DNA of 19,368 bases from CAMTWZ01 sp964412365 (GTDB lineage Bacteria > Bacteroidota > Rhodothermia > Balneolales > HLUCCA01): positions 1 through 19,368 of the forward strand of contig CAYPOI010000047.1 in NCBI GenBank assembly GCA_964412365.1. The letters are read 5' to 3'. This document shows, piece by piece, positions 1 to 5,993 of the stretch (positions within the stretch are counted from its first letter, which is position 1; each line of letters starts with the position of its first letter). The position numbers were made by a program, and so were the translations under genes. The notes beneath the pieces are model-generated. The model worked only from the letters and a program-made list of their open reading frames with translations, did not search any database and was not told the DNA's origin.

Positions 1-903
1 TCGCTCCGAGAGCACACGTTGACCATCCCACATCCCCTTGTTCTGCATCAAAACGCCGTAACGGGCCATGTCGTACGCGTTGATGAACATCCCACCGCCC
101 CAATGTCCGCCGCCGCCCACAGCTTGAACGATGCGTCCATCCATCACCACCCAGGAGTTGTCATAACCCAGCCAGCGCCAGGTGGGAGATGCGCCGATCT
201 TATCCATCAGATGGATTTTGAGCACCTCGGGAAGCGGTTGGCGCCACACGTTTAGCGCGGCCAGGGCGAGCACATTCACGCGCACGTCGTTGTATTCAAA
301 GACGGTTCCGGAGGGATGTCGCTCGCGCGTCATATCGGTGCGGATATCCCGCGCCGGACGATCCGCCCAGTCGGGCTTCTCCCACAGTGTGCCGGCCCAA
401 TCGCTGGTTTGGCGCAAGAGATGATCCCAGGTGATGGTTTTCTGATGCGGTGTTGAAAACAAATCCAGCACCATCGGCGATCCGACGATATCGGCGCGCG
501 GACGCGGATGGGGATCGTACACGGCGATGGGCGCCATCAGCAGATGCGCGGGCTGATGGATATCGGGGATGAGGCCACGGTCGACCGCCAGCCCAACGGT
601 AGCCGATAAGAAGCTCTTGGTGACGCTGAACGTCATGTCGACGCGATCGGGATCTCCCCATTTGGCTACGATCACACCGTTTTTGATGATGAGTCCGGTG
701 GCAGGGCCCCGTTCCTTGAACGGACCGATACCATCGCCGAGCGGCTCACGGCCGAAACTCTGATAGTGGGCGATTTCCAAGTTCCGATCGGTAGTCGATT
801 CATTCGCAATCGCAAATGCCGCCACGGAATCATATGCAGGGTTCAGGCGCTCGGGCCAAGAACCGGAAGGGGGGAATTGGAGGAGGAGTAAGAATAAGAG
901 CAT
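1..903 (-). CDS. Serine hydrolase, class C beta-lactamase/esterase type (3' end cut by window)
   Basis: I translated this gene by hand; the frame stays open from the ATG at 903 to the window edge, giving 301 codons. It opens with a signal peptide (MLLFLLLLQF then a P/S-rich stretch). The three marks of the PF00144 serine hydrolase fold are visible in order: the S-x-x-K nucleophile box as SVTK (around residue 95), a Y-x-N box as YND (around residue 202), and a late glycine-rich HWGGGMF stretch in the position of the KTG/HxG box. The product should be an exported hydrolase acting on beta-lactams, peptides or esters; the substrate cannot be told from sequence. The C-terminus lies outside the window. 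The start was chosen because the signal peptide begins there. No Shine-Dalgarno is seen; instead a heptamer repeat array sits directly upstream of the start codon. Confidence 0.9.
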   Translation of the reverse strand, partial: MLLFLLLLQFPPSGSWPERLNPAYDSVAAFAIANESTTDRNLEIAHYQSFGREPLGDGIGPFKERGPATGLIIKNGVIVAKWGDPDRVDMTFSVTKSFLSATVGLAVDRGLIPDIHQPAHLLMAPIAVYDPHPRPRADIVGSPMVLDLFSTPHQKTITWDHLLRQTSDWAGTLWEKPDWADRPARDIRTDMTRERHPSGTVFEYNDVRVNVLALAALNVWRQPLPEVLKIHLMDKIGASPTWRWLGYDNSWVVMDGRIVQAVGGGGHWGGGMFINAYDMARYGVLMQNKGMWDGQRVLSER

Positions 904-904
904 G

Positions 905-935
905 TAAGTAGGAAGGGGGAAGTAGGAAGTAGGAA
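905..935. repeat. Heptamer-period repeat array, unit GTAGGAA
   Basis: Four 7-bp units lie head to tail at 908-935 (GTAGGAA, GGGGGAA, GTAGGAA, GTAGGAA), preceded by a degenerate unit. The array begins a few bases upstream of the ATG of the minus-strand serine hydrolase and so occupies its leader. The same 7-bp periodicity recurs with other unit sequences at 2371-2412, 5903-5993 and 7534-7597. The rest of the gap up to 975 holds no gene. Confidence 0.8.
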
Positions 936-975
936 GATGCGCGGGGTGCGACGTGCGAGGTTAAAGATTCAATTC

Positions 976-1005
976 TTGATTTATTGGCAAAATGATATAA
1001 CTTTG
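976..1005 (+). promoter_or_regulatory. Bacteroidota-type promoter of the toxin-antitoxin operon
   Basis: A TTG at 976-978 is followed after 19 bp by TAACTTTG at 998-1005. This fits the Bacteroidota primary-sigma pattern of a -33 TTG and a -7 TAnnTTTG box about 19-21 bp apart. Transcription would start near 1012, inside the palindrome described next and about 16 nt before the antitoxin ATG. Confidence 0.7.
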
Positions 1006-1019
1006 TAATAACATTATTA
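1006..1019. promoter_or_regulatory. Candidate operator, perfect inverted repeat TAATAA-CA-TTATTA
   Basis: Two perfect 6-bp arms are separated by 2 bp, placed immediately after the -7 box and over the expected transcription start. AbrB-type antitoxins bind AT-rich palindromes as dimers and commonly repress their own operon. A protein bound here would block initiation. The position is seen in the sequence; the binding is inferred. Confidence 0.5.
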
Positions 1020-1027
1020 GTGGCTAT

Positions 1028-1249
1028 ATGGAAGCAAAAGTTAGAAAAGTTGGCAACAGTTTGGGCATTATTTTGCCGAAACCCGTGATTGAGTCCCTTC
1101 ATTTGAAAGAGGGTGACAAAGTATCGATCGACAAAACAGAAGCGGGGGTCGAGCTAAAAGCCGTGGATGTGGAATTTGAAGCATGGGCAGAAGCTTATCG
1201 GCAGCTCACGGTTGATTACAAAGATGTCCTGAAAGAATTGGCTAAATGA
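1028..1249 (+). CDS. AbrB/SpoVT-type antitoxin (MazE-like fold)
   Basis: This 73-residue protein has the AbrB swapped-hairpin signature over about residues 1-45: VRKVGNSLGIILPKPVI followed by L-x-x-G-D-K-V. That domain binds DNA as a dimer. The C-terminal tail (about residues 48-73) is charged and helical in look, as in antitoxins that use the tail to cover the toxin. The stop overlaps the ATG of the downstream Doc-like gene by four bases (ATGA, 1246-1249), the usual translational coupling of a toxin-antitoxin pair. It likely represses the operon through the palindrome at 1006-1019. The start follows from the position of the AbrB domain and the upstream promoter. The region is visibly richer in A+T than the neighbouring genes, suggesting acquisition by transfer. 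Confidence 0.9.
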   Translation: MEAKVRKVGNSLGIILPKPVIESLHLKEGDKVSIDKTEAGVELKAVDVEFEAWAEAYRQLTVDYKDVLKELAK

Positions 1250-1632
1250 TTCGTTTTCTCGACAAGAGCACCTTGATCATCTTTCATGAGGACCAGCTTC
1301 GTCAATATGGTGGCAAGTCAGGTATTCGTGATATGGGTTTGCTCGAATCGGCATTGGCCCAACCGGAAGCTAGTTTTGGTGGTGACTATGTGCATCAGGA
1401 CTTATTCCATATGGCAGCAGCTTATGGGTATCACATTTGTCAAAATCATCCCTTTTTTGATGGAAACAAACAAACCGCACTGATTGCGATGTACATGTTT
1501 CTATTTGTGAACAATTATCGATTAAAAGCGGACAAGAAGAATTTGTTTGCGGTTATGATGGGAGTGGCACAAGGGCAGATCGATAAGGAAACGTTAGCGG
1601 AATTTTTGAGAAAGGAGTCGATCCCGCGTTAA
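1246..1632 (+). CDS. doc: Doc-type Fic-domain toxin
   Basis: This 128-residue protein matches the Doc family in length and motif. The catalytic loop HPFFDGNK lies at residues 68-75, with the conserved His at 68, Asp at 72 and Asn at 74. The known phage P1 Doc is a kinase that phosphorylates elongation factor EF-Tu and stops translation; the same role is expected here. The motif continues as K-Q-T-A rather than the K-R-T-A I remember from P1 Doc, so one basic residue is replaced by Gln. The preceding stretch (about residues 22-48, GIRDMGLLESALAQPEASFG) is also typical of the family. The partner is an AbrB-type antitoxin, not the Phd-type of P1. A bidirectional terminator follows directly after the stop. 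Confidence 0.92.
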   Translation: MIRFLDKSTLIIFHEDQLRQYGGKSGIRDMGLLESALAQPEASFGGDYVHQDLFHMAAAYGYHICQNHPFFDGNKQTALIAMYMFLFVNNYRLKADKKNLFAVMMGVAQGQIDKETLAEFLRKESIPR

Positions 1633-1634
1633 AC

Positions 1635-1666
1635 AAAAAAGGCCCGGATTGCTCCGAGCCTTTTTT
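1635..1666. terminator. Bidirectional rho-independent terminator (copy 1 of a repeated hairpin)
   Basis: GGCCCGGA pairs with TCCGAGCC around a 4-nt loop, with one mismatch in the stem. A run of A lies to the left and a run of T to the right, so it can end transcripts on both strands: the plus-strand doc operon and the minus-strand Bor-like gene. A near-identical copy lies at 2339-2365. Confidence 0.85.
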
Positions 1667-1689
1667 GCGATATTGTTGATCGTGAAAAA

Positions 1690-2118
1690 TCATTCTTTCA
1701 CGATATAAACCGGGCTATCCAATGAAGCGGATAATGCAGCGGCTTCGACCACGAGTTTGTTAATGGTAGCCGCATCGGCATTCGAGTCAATTTTCATAAT
1801 GTTCGCACCTTGTGGAACAAATGCCCGCGAGGTTGATGCGCACGTTACCGTGATATGCATTGGCGTGTACAATCCGGATGTGAGGCCACTGGCAACGAGG
1901 TTCATGAAACTCATTCGAGTTTCTACCATAGCGACACCATTCGTGCACTTGGATGTGGCCGCAACTTCACTAGGTGGAACGAGACCTGCGATGAACGAAT
2001 GCGCCCATGGGATATCTATTACTTCAGCTGAAGCTGGTAGCCCAGTTGAGACTTTGGCATGATAACAGCCCGTCAATAGAACTGCTATCAAAACGATAGG
2101 TGTGAATATGGTTTTCAT
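1690..2118 (-). CDS. Bor-like outer-membrane lipoprotein
   Basis: A 142-residue lipoprotein begins with a short signal peptide and a lipobox ending ...LLTGC at Cys 18. The start at 2118 was chosen because the signal peptide begins there; an upstream in-frame ATG at 2202 would add 28 residues without signal character. The body resembles the Bor family (PF06291, the lambda Bor / Iss serum-resistance lipoprotein family): H-S-F-I-A-G-L, then a Cys near K-C-T-N-G, then SGLTSGLYTPMHITVTC. The G-x-Y-T-P-x-x-x-x-V-x-C run is the most diagnostic part. It is longer than lambda Bor (about 97 residues), with an extra C-terminal stretch of about 45 residues rich in Ala and Asp. It stands alone between two copies of the same terminator. 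Function in a non-enteric host is unknown. Confidence 0.75.
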   Translation of the reverse strand: MKTIFTPIVLIAVLLTGCYHAKVSTGLPASAEVIDIPWAHSFIAGLVPPSEVAATSKCTNGVAMVETRMSFMNLVASGLTSGLYTPMHITVTCASTSRAFVPQGANIMKIDSNADAATINKLVVEAAALSASLDSPVYIVKE

Positions 2119-2152
2119 TGGTGTTTGAATGTATTTTGCTGTTTTATTAGTC

Positions 2153-2165
2153 GCACAAATTGTGC
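2153..2165. promoter_or_regulatory. Candidate operator, inverted repeat GCACAA-a-TTGTGC
   Basis: Perfect 6-bp arms around one base lie about 35-47 nt upstream of the start of the minus-strand Bor-like gene, where a regulator could act on its promoter. The half-site resembles CRP/FNR-type half-sites only loosely. No convincing TAnnTTTG box was found beside it. Confidence 0.35.
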
Positions 2166-2338
2166 TGAAGATTAGGCTATGTAATAAAAATGTTATTCGC
2201 AAGTACCGGAGTAAGTGAAATTAACAGAAATAATATTGCTCTAAATGCCTTAAAACAATAGGCGATCGATAAGCCAGTCTAGGGGCATAAAATTTGGATA
2301 ATCCGGTATTCCTATACTGTTTTCAGAATCAACGACAT
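2166..2338. other. AT-rich intergenic stretch without a gene
   Basis: This part of the 291-bp gap between the Bor-like gene and ahcY shows no plausible coding frame, RNA gene or strong repeat. It is AT-rich like the toxin-antitoxin region and probably belongs to the same accessory patch. Confidence 0.6.
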
Positions 2339-2365
2339 AAAAAAGGCCCGGATTTCTCCGAGCCT
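2339..2365 (-). terminator. Rho-independent terminator of ahcY (copy 2 of the repeated hairpin)
   Basis: Read on the minus strand this is GGCTCGGA, loop, TCCGGGCC and then six T, which fits a terminator about 45 nt downstream of the ahcY stop. Over 27 bp it differs from the hairpin at 1635-1661 by one base, in the loop. The plus-strand reading lacks a T-run, so this copy acts in one direction. Confidence 0.8.
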
Positions 2366-2370
2366 CTGAA

Positions 2371-2412
2371 CTTCTTGCATTTAGCTTCCTGCATCTAGCA
2401 TCCAGCTTCTCA
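2371..2412. repeat. Heptamer-period repeat array, alternating CTTCYTG / CATYTAG units
   Basis: Six 7-bp units follow in register: CTTCTTG, CATTTAG, CTTCCTG, CATCTAG, CATCCAG, CTTCTCA. The last unit contains the ahcY stop codon (2410-2412), so the array fills the short 3' untranslated stretch between the stop and the terminator. On the ahcY sense strand it is purine-rich. Confidence 0.75.
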
Positions 2413-3729
2413 ATACCGGTAATAATCTGGCTTGAACGGTCCTTCTACCGGAACACCGATGTAAGCGGCTTGCTCGGGTGTGAGCTCGTCTAGCTCGACG
2501 CCAATTTTCGCCAAGTGAAGGCGTGCCACCATCTCATCAAGATGTTTTGGAAGCACATACACTTGTTTCTCATATTGGTCGCCTTTGGTCCATAATTCGA
2601 TCTGGGCCAATGTTTGGTTCGTGAAGCTATTCGACATCACAAAGCTTGGGTGACCCGTCGCGCAACCTAAGTTCACCAAGCGGCCTTCAGCCAGCAAGAT
2701 GATATCGTTGCCGTCGATGTTGTAAATATCCACCTGCGGCTTCACATTCACATGTGTTTTGCCATAGTTGGATTTCAGCCAAGCCACATCAATCTCGTTG
2801 TCGAAGTGACCGATATTCGCCACGATCGTCTTGTCTTTCATCATTTTGAAATGACGACCATGGATGATGTTGCTGTTACCGGTAGCGGTGATGATGATGT
2901 CGCCTTGCGGGACAGCCTTCTCCATTTTGGTGACTTCGTATCCTTCCATCGCCGCTTGAAGCGCACAAATCGGATCGATTTCGGTCACAATCACACGGGC
3001 ACCTGCGCCGCGGAAGGATTCAGCGGTTCCTTTTCCGACATCACCGAAGCCGGCGACAACGACCACTTTTCCGGCGATCATCACATCGGTAGCGCGACGG
3101 ATCGCATCCACAGCGCTTTCGCGGCAGCCGTATTTGTTGTCGAATTTCGATTTGGTGACACTGTCGTTCACGTTGATAGCTGGGAACGGAAGAGTTCCGG
3201 CTTTCACACGCTCATACAGGCGATGCACACCGGTTGTGGTTTCTTCCGATACGCCCAACACATGGTGAGCCAACTCGGGATATTTATCGAGAATGACGTT
3301 GGTCAGATCGCCACCATCATCCAAGATCATGTTCAATGGACGATCTTCGCTACCGAAGAAGATGGTTTGTTCGATGCACCACTCGTATTCGGCTTCGGTC
3401 ATGCCTTTCCAAGCGTACACCGGGATTCCAGCAGCAGCGATGGCGGCGGCGGCGTGATCTTGCGTGGAGAAAATATTGCAGGAGCTCCACTGTACCTCTG
3501 CGCCGAGATCGACGAGGGTTTCAATGAGAACCGCAGTTTGAATGGTCATGTGCAAGCATCCGCCGATGCGGGCGCCTTTCAGGGGCTTACTTGCGCCGAA
3601 TTGCTCGCGAAGCGCCATCAGACCTGGCATTTCGGCTTCAGCCAATTTGATTTCTTTGCGTCCCCAATCCGCCAGTGAGATATCTTTAACTTTATACGGC
3701 AGGGTGGAGACTTTGAGTTCGGTAATCAT
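2410..3729 (-). CDS. ahcY: Adenosylhomocysteinase (S-adenosyl-L-homocysteine hydrolase)
   Basis: This cytoplasmic NAD-dependent enzyme splits S-adenosylhomocysteine into adenosine and homocysteine and so relieves product inhibition of methyltransferases in the activated-methyl cycle. The 439 residues are full length for the family. Visible marks are LDDGGDLT (residues 136-143), EETTTGVHRL (162-171), NVNDSVTKSKFDN (186-198, with the substrate-contacting Lys and Asp), the Rossmann NAD site GFGDVGKG (227-234), and the canonical C-terminus FKPDYYRY, which reaches into the neighbouring subunit's NAD site. The gene lies 45 nt downstream of the TlpA-like gene on the same strand, so the two may share a transcript. 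No SAH riboswitch fits in that gap. A long open frame on the opposite strand (2752-3678) is a shadow. Confidence 0.98.
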   Translation of the reverse strand: MITELKVSTLPYKVKDISLADWGRKEIKLAEAEMPGLMALREQFGASKPLKGARIGGCLHMTIQTAVLIETLVDLGAEVQWSSCNIFSTQDHAAAAIAAAGIPVYAWKGMTEAEYEWCIEQTIFFGSEDRPLNMILDDGGDLTNVILDKYPELAHHVLGVSEETTTGVHRLYERVKAGTLPFPAINVNDSVTKSKFDNKYGCRESAVDAIRRATDVMIAGKVVVVAGFGDVGKGTAESFRGAGARVIVTEIDPICALQAAMEGYEVTKMEKAVPQGDIIITATGNSNIIHGRHFKMMKDKTIVANIGHFDNEIDVAWLKSNYGKTHVNVKPQVDIYNIDGNDIILLAEGRLVNLGCATGHPSFVMSNSFTNQTLAQIELWTKGDQYEKQVYVLPKHLDEMVARLHLAKIGVELDELTPEQAAYIGVPVEGPFKPDYYRY

Positions 3730-3774
3730 GTAGAATAGAGATTTGATGAGGTCGTAAGATACGGCTTTTGCCAG

Positions 3775-4293
3775 TTAATTCGGGAGTGAGCCAATCAGCT
3801 CAATGAGCTTCTCGTAATCCCTCTCCGGACCTCTAGAACCCATTTCCACGGAGTGGACGTTCCCGTCTCGGTCCAGAAATACTTTGTAAGGGATGCCTTC
3901 GATGCCTAAGTCGGTGGCAAGATCCACGCCTGTGGCCCAGACAAAGGGATAAGGATTCTCGTCGATGAAGGTTCGCATATCGTCTTCAGAGTCCATGAAA
4001 CCGGGCGAAATCGCCAGAATCACGAAATCATCCGGGTGTTCCATCACGGCTTTGGCCATGCCGGGAAAGCTGCGGATGCAGGGGGTGCACCAGGTTTCCC
4101 AGAAGTCGAGCATCACGATTTTCCCCTTGTAATCGTCCAGATTCACAAGGTTTCCTTGCAAATCGGTGATGGATGCCTCCTGCACGATCGTGGTTAGTTT
4201 GGCGTTTTCCGGGGAGGAAGCGTCGGATTTTGGTTGCGATTGACAGGCTGTCATCACAACGGTCAAGGCGATTGTAAAGCAAATGGTTCTCAT
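3775..4293 (-). CDS. TlpA/ResA-like thioredoxin-fold lipoprotein
   Basis: The 172-residue protein starts with a lipoprotein signal ending VMTAC (Cys 17), followed by a short Ser/Pro/Asn linker and a thioredoxin-like domain from about residue 38. The redox site is W-C-T-P-C at residues 68-72. The cis-proline of the fold is likely the Pro in GIEGIPYKVF (around residue 135), followed by LDRDGNV, as in TlpA/ResA proteins. It would sit in the envelope, reduce or reshuffle disulfides, and need an electron donor such as a DsbD-type protein, which is not in the window. ahcY follows 45 nt downstream on the same strand; the abgT-like gene is divergent 71 bp away. The substrate is unknown. Confidence 0.92.
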   Translation of the reverse strand: MRTICFTIALTVVMTACQSQPKSDASSPENAKLTTIVQEASITDLQGNLVNLDDYKGKIVMLDFWETWCTPCIRSFPGMAKAVMEHPDDFVILAISPGFMDSEDDMRTFIDENPYPFVWATGVDLATDLGIEGIPYKVFLDRDGNVHSVEMGSRGPERDYEKLIELIGSLPN

Positions 4294-4364
4294 GGTCGCA
4301 AATTCCTATTTTATTTCGATTAATAAAACCAACGATCCTATCGGCTAAACGATTCCCACCTATT

Positions 4365-5888
4365 ATGTCAAAAAAACCGATTCTTCAGCGTTCGCTCGAT
4401 TTCATTGAGCGGAACGGCAACAAATTACCCGATCCCGCCATTCTGTTTCTGATTCTGATGCTCACGATCTGGGTGGTATCTGCACTCATTTCATCCATTC
4501 AATTTACGGAACTCGATCCCCGCACGCAGAGTCCGATTGTGATCACAAATCTGCTAACGGGTCCGCAGCTGGCCGCATTCTTGTCGAACATGGTGTCTGT
4601 GTTCATCAACTTTGCGCCATTGGGTATCGTTCTCGTGGCCATGTTGGGTGTGGGAGTTGCGGAGCATTCGGGCTACATCAATGTGGCGTTGAAAAAGCTG
4701 TTGAACATCACACCTGCGTTTCTACTTACTCCGATGTTGATTCTGGTGGCGATCGTGAGTCATACGGCGGTGGATGCGGGCTACGTGCTGGTCATTCCCC
4801 TCGGCGGTGTGATTTTCTACGCGGCAGGTCGACATCCATTGGCTGGTATCGCAGCCGCGTTCGCGGGCGTGTCAGGCGGATTCAGCGCGAATTTCGTTCC
4901 ATCTTCACTTGATCCGTTGCTTCAAAGTTTCACTCAAGCGGCGGCTCATATCGTGGATCCGACGGTGATCCTAAACCCGCTGAACAATTACTTTTTCACG
5001 ACATCCTCCACTCTCATTGTCGTGTTGATCGGATGGTACATCACCGATCGCATCATCGAACCGCGTCTGAAAGGCACTGAAGTCGATGGGGAAGTAAGCG
5101 AGCTTCCGGTGATGGAAGAGGTGACCGCACGAGAGTCATCGTCCTTCTGGTGGGCCACGTTGGCCATGGTTCTGTTCTCAGCGGTGTTCGTGCTGTGGGC
5201 GTTGCCTGGCGATTCGGCGCTTCGTGATCCGGAAGGAAGCTTGTCGACATTCCAATCTCCGCTGATGCGCTCCATCGTACCGCTCATCTTCCTTCTGACC
5301 TTGGTCCCAGGCGTGGTGTTCGGTTACCTGTCGGGTGCGTTCACGAGCACCAAAGACATGATCAAGACCATGAGCAAGTCGATGAACGGAATGTCTTATT
5401 ACATCGTGATGGCGTTTTTCTGCGCCTTGTTCATCGATGCGTTCTCCAAATCCGGATTGGGAGTGCTGATCGCCGTGAAGGGGGCGAATTTCTTGCAAGA
5501 AATGGCGTTGCCAGCGCAGGTCACCATCGTGGGCATCATTTTCCTCACGGGCTTTGTGAACCTATTCGTGGGCTCCGCATCCGCCAAATGGGCGCTGATT
5601 TCGCCGATCTTTGTGCCGATGCTCATGAATCTGGGTATTTCCCCGGATCTCACACAAGCGGCCTATCGGATCGGGGATTCGTCCACGAACATCATCACTC
5701 CCTTGCTGCCGTATTTCCCGCTTGTTGTGGTCTTCTGCCAACGCTATGTGAAATCGACCGGCATCGGAACGATGGTGAGCTTGATGCTGCCCTATAGCAT
5801 CACCTTGCTGATCCTGTGGTCCATCTGGTTGCTGCTTTACTGGGCAACGGGGCTGCCGCTGGGCTTGCAATCGTCATATATCTACTAG
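4365..5888 (+). CDS. abgT: AbgT-family transporter (p-aminobenzoyl-glutamate / MtrF type)
   Basis: This 507-residue inner-membrane protein has about a dozen hydrophobic segments and the length of the AbgT family (E. coli AbgT is about 508). The N-terminus RSLDFIERNGNKLPDP and the motifs GSASAKWALISP (403-414) and RIGDSSTNIITP (435-446) are typical. Asp 183, Ser 406, Trp 409, Pro 427 and Arg 435 keep the spacing of residues I remember as functional in gonococcal MtrF (D193, S417, W420, P438, R446). Family members import p-aminobenzoyl-glutamate, a folate breakdown product, or export sulfonamides; sequence alone does not decide which. No abgA/abgB hydrolase genes are adjacent. The start is the only ATG that precedes the conserved N-terminus. 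The gene is convergent with the peptide transporter across an inverted repeat array. Confidence 0.93.
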   Translation: MSKKPILQRSLDFIERNGNKLPDPAILFLILMLTIWVVSALISSIQFTELDPRTQSPIVITNLLTGPQLAAFLSNMVSVFINFAPLGIVLVAMLGVGVAEHSGYINVALKKLLNITPAFLLTPMLILVAIVSHTAVDAGYVLVIPLGGVIFYAAGRHPLAGIAAAFAGVSGGFSANFVPSSLDPLLQSFTQAAAHIVDPTVILNPLNNYFFTTSSTLIVVLIGWYITDRIIEPRLKGTEVDGEVSELPVMEEVTARESSSFWWATLAMVLFSAVFVLWALPGDSALRDPEGSLSTFQSPLMRSIVPLIFLLTLVPGVVFGYLSGAFTSTKDMIKTMSKSMNGMSYYIVMAFFCALFIDAFSKSGLGVLIAVKGANFLQEMALPAQVTIVGIIFLTGFVNLFVGSASAKWALISPIFVPMLMNLGISPDLTQAAYRIGDSSTNIITPLLPYFPLVVVFCQRYVKSTGIGTMVSLMLPYSITLLILWSIWLLLYWATGLPLGLQSSYIY

Positions 5889-5902
5889 TACGTCGGTACG
5901 CT

Positions 5903-5928
5903 GGTAATTAGTAGTTGGTATTTGGTAA
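5903..5928. repeat. Left arm of an inverted heptamer array, unit GGTAATT
   Basis: Units GGTAATT, AGTAGTT, GGTATTT and GGTAA follow each other in a 7-bp register, starting 15 nt after the abgT stop. They are complementary in type to the TACCAAT array at 5942-5993, with a 13-nt gap, so transcripts from either side can fold into a long imperfect hairpin. Confidence 0.75.
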
Positions 5929-5941
5929 AGAGGAGCCTTAT

Positions 5942-5993
5942 TACCAATTACCAATTACCAATTACCAATTACCAACTACCATCTACCAATTAC
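5942..5993. repeat. Right arm of an inverted heptamer array, unit TACCAAT (seven units)
   Basis: Seven consecutive 7-bp units fill 5942-5990: TACCAAT four times, then TACCAAC, TACCATC and TACCAAT, with a partial unit into 5993. The array runs directly into the stop codon (5990-5992) of the minus-strand POT transporter. Together with 5903-5928 it occupies the whole gap between two convergent genes and could act as a two-way terminator or mRNA-stabilising hairpin. Confidence 0.85.

Noticed and set aside
905..2365. Insertion sequence or integrative element carrying the AT-rich patch
   Set aside because: No transposase, integrase, terminal inverted repeats or target duplication is visible. Only the two 27-bp terminator repeats hint at mobility.
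2752..3678. 308-codon open frame on the plus strand
   Set aside because: It is the antisense shadow of ahcY, whose protein is full length and has all family motifs. The shadow protein has no recognisable domain.
3730..3774. SAH riboswitch upstream of ahcY
   Set aside because: The gap to the upstream gene is only 45 bp and no matching fold is seen.
5942..5993. Possible CRISPR array
   Set aside because: Units are 7 bp with no spacers, and no cas genes are nearby.
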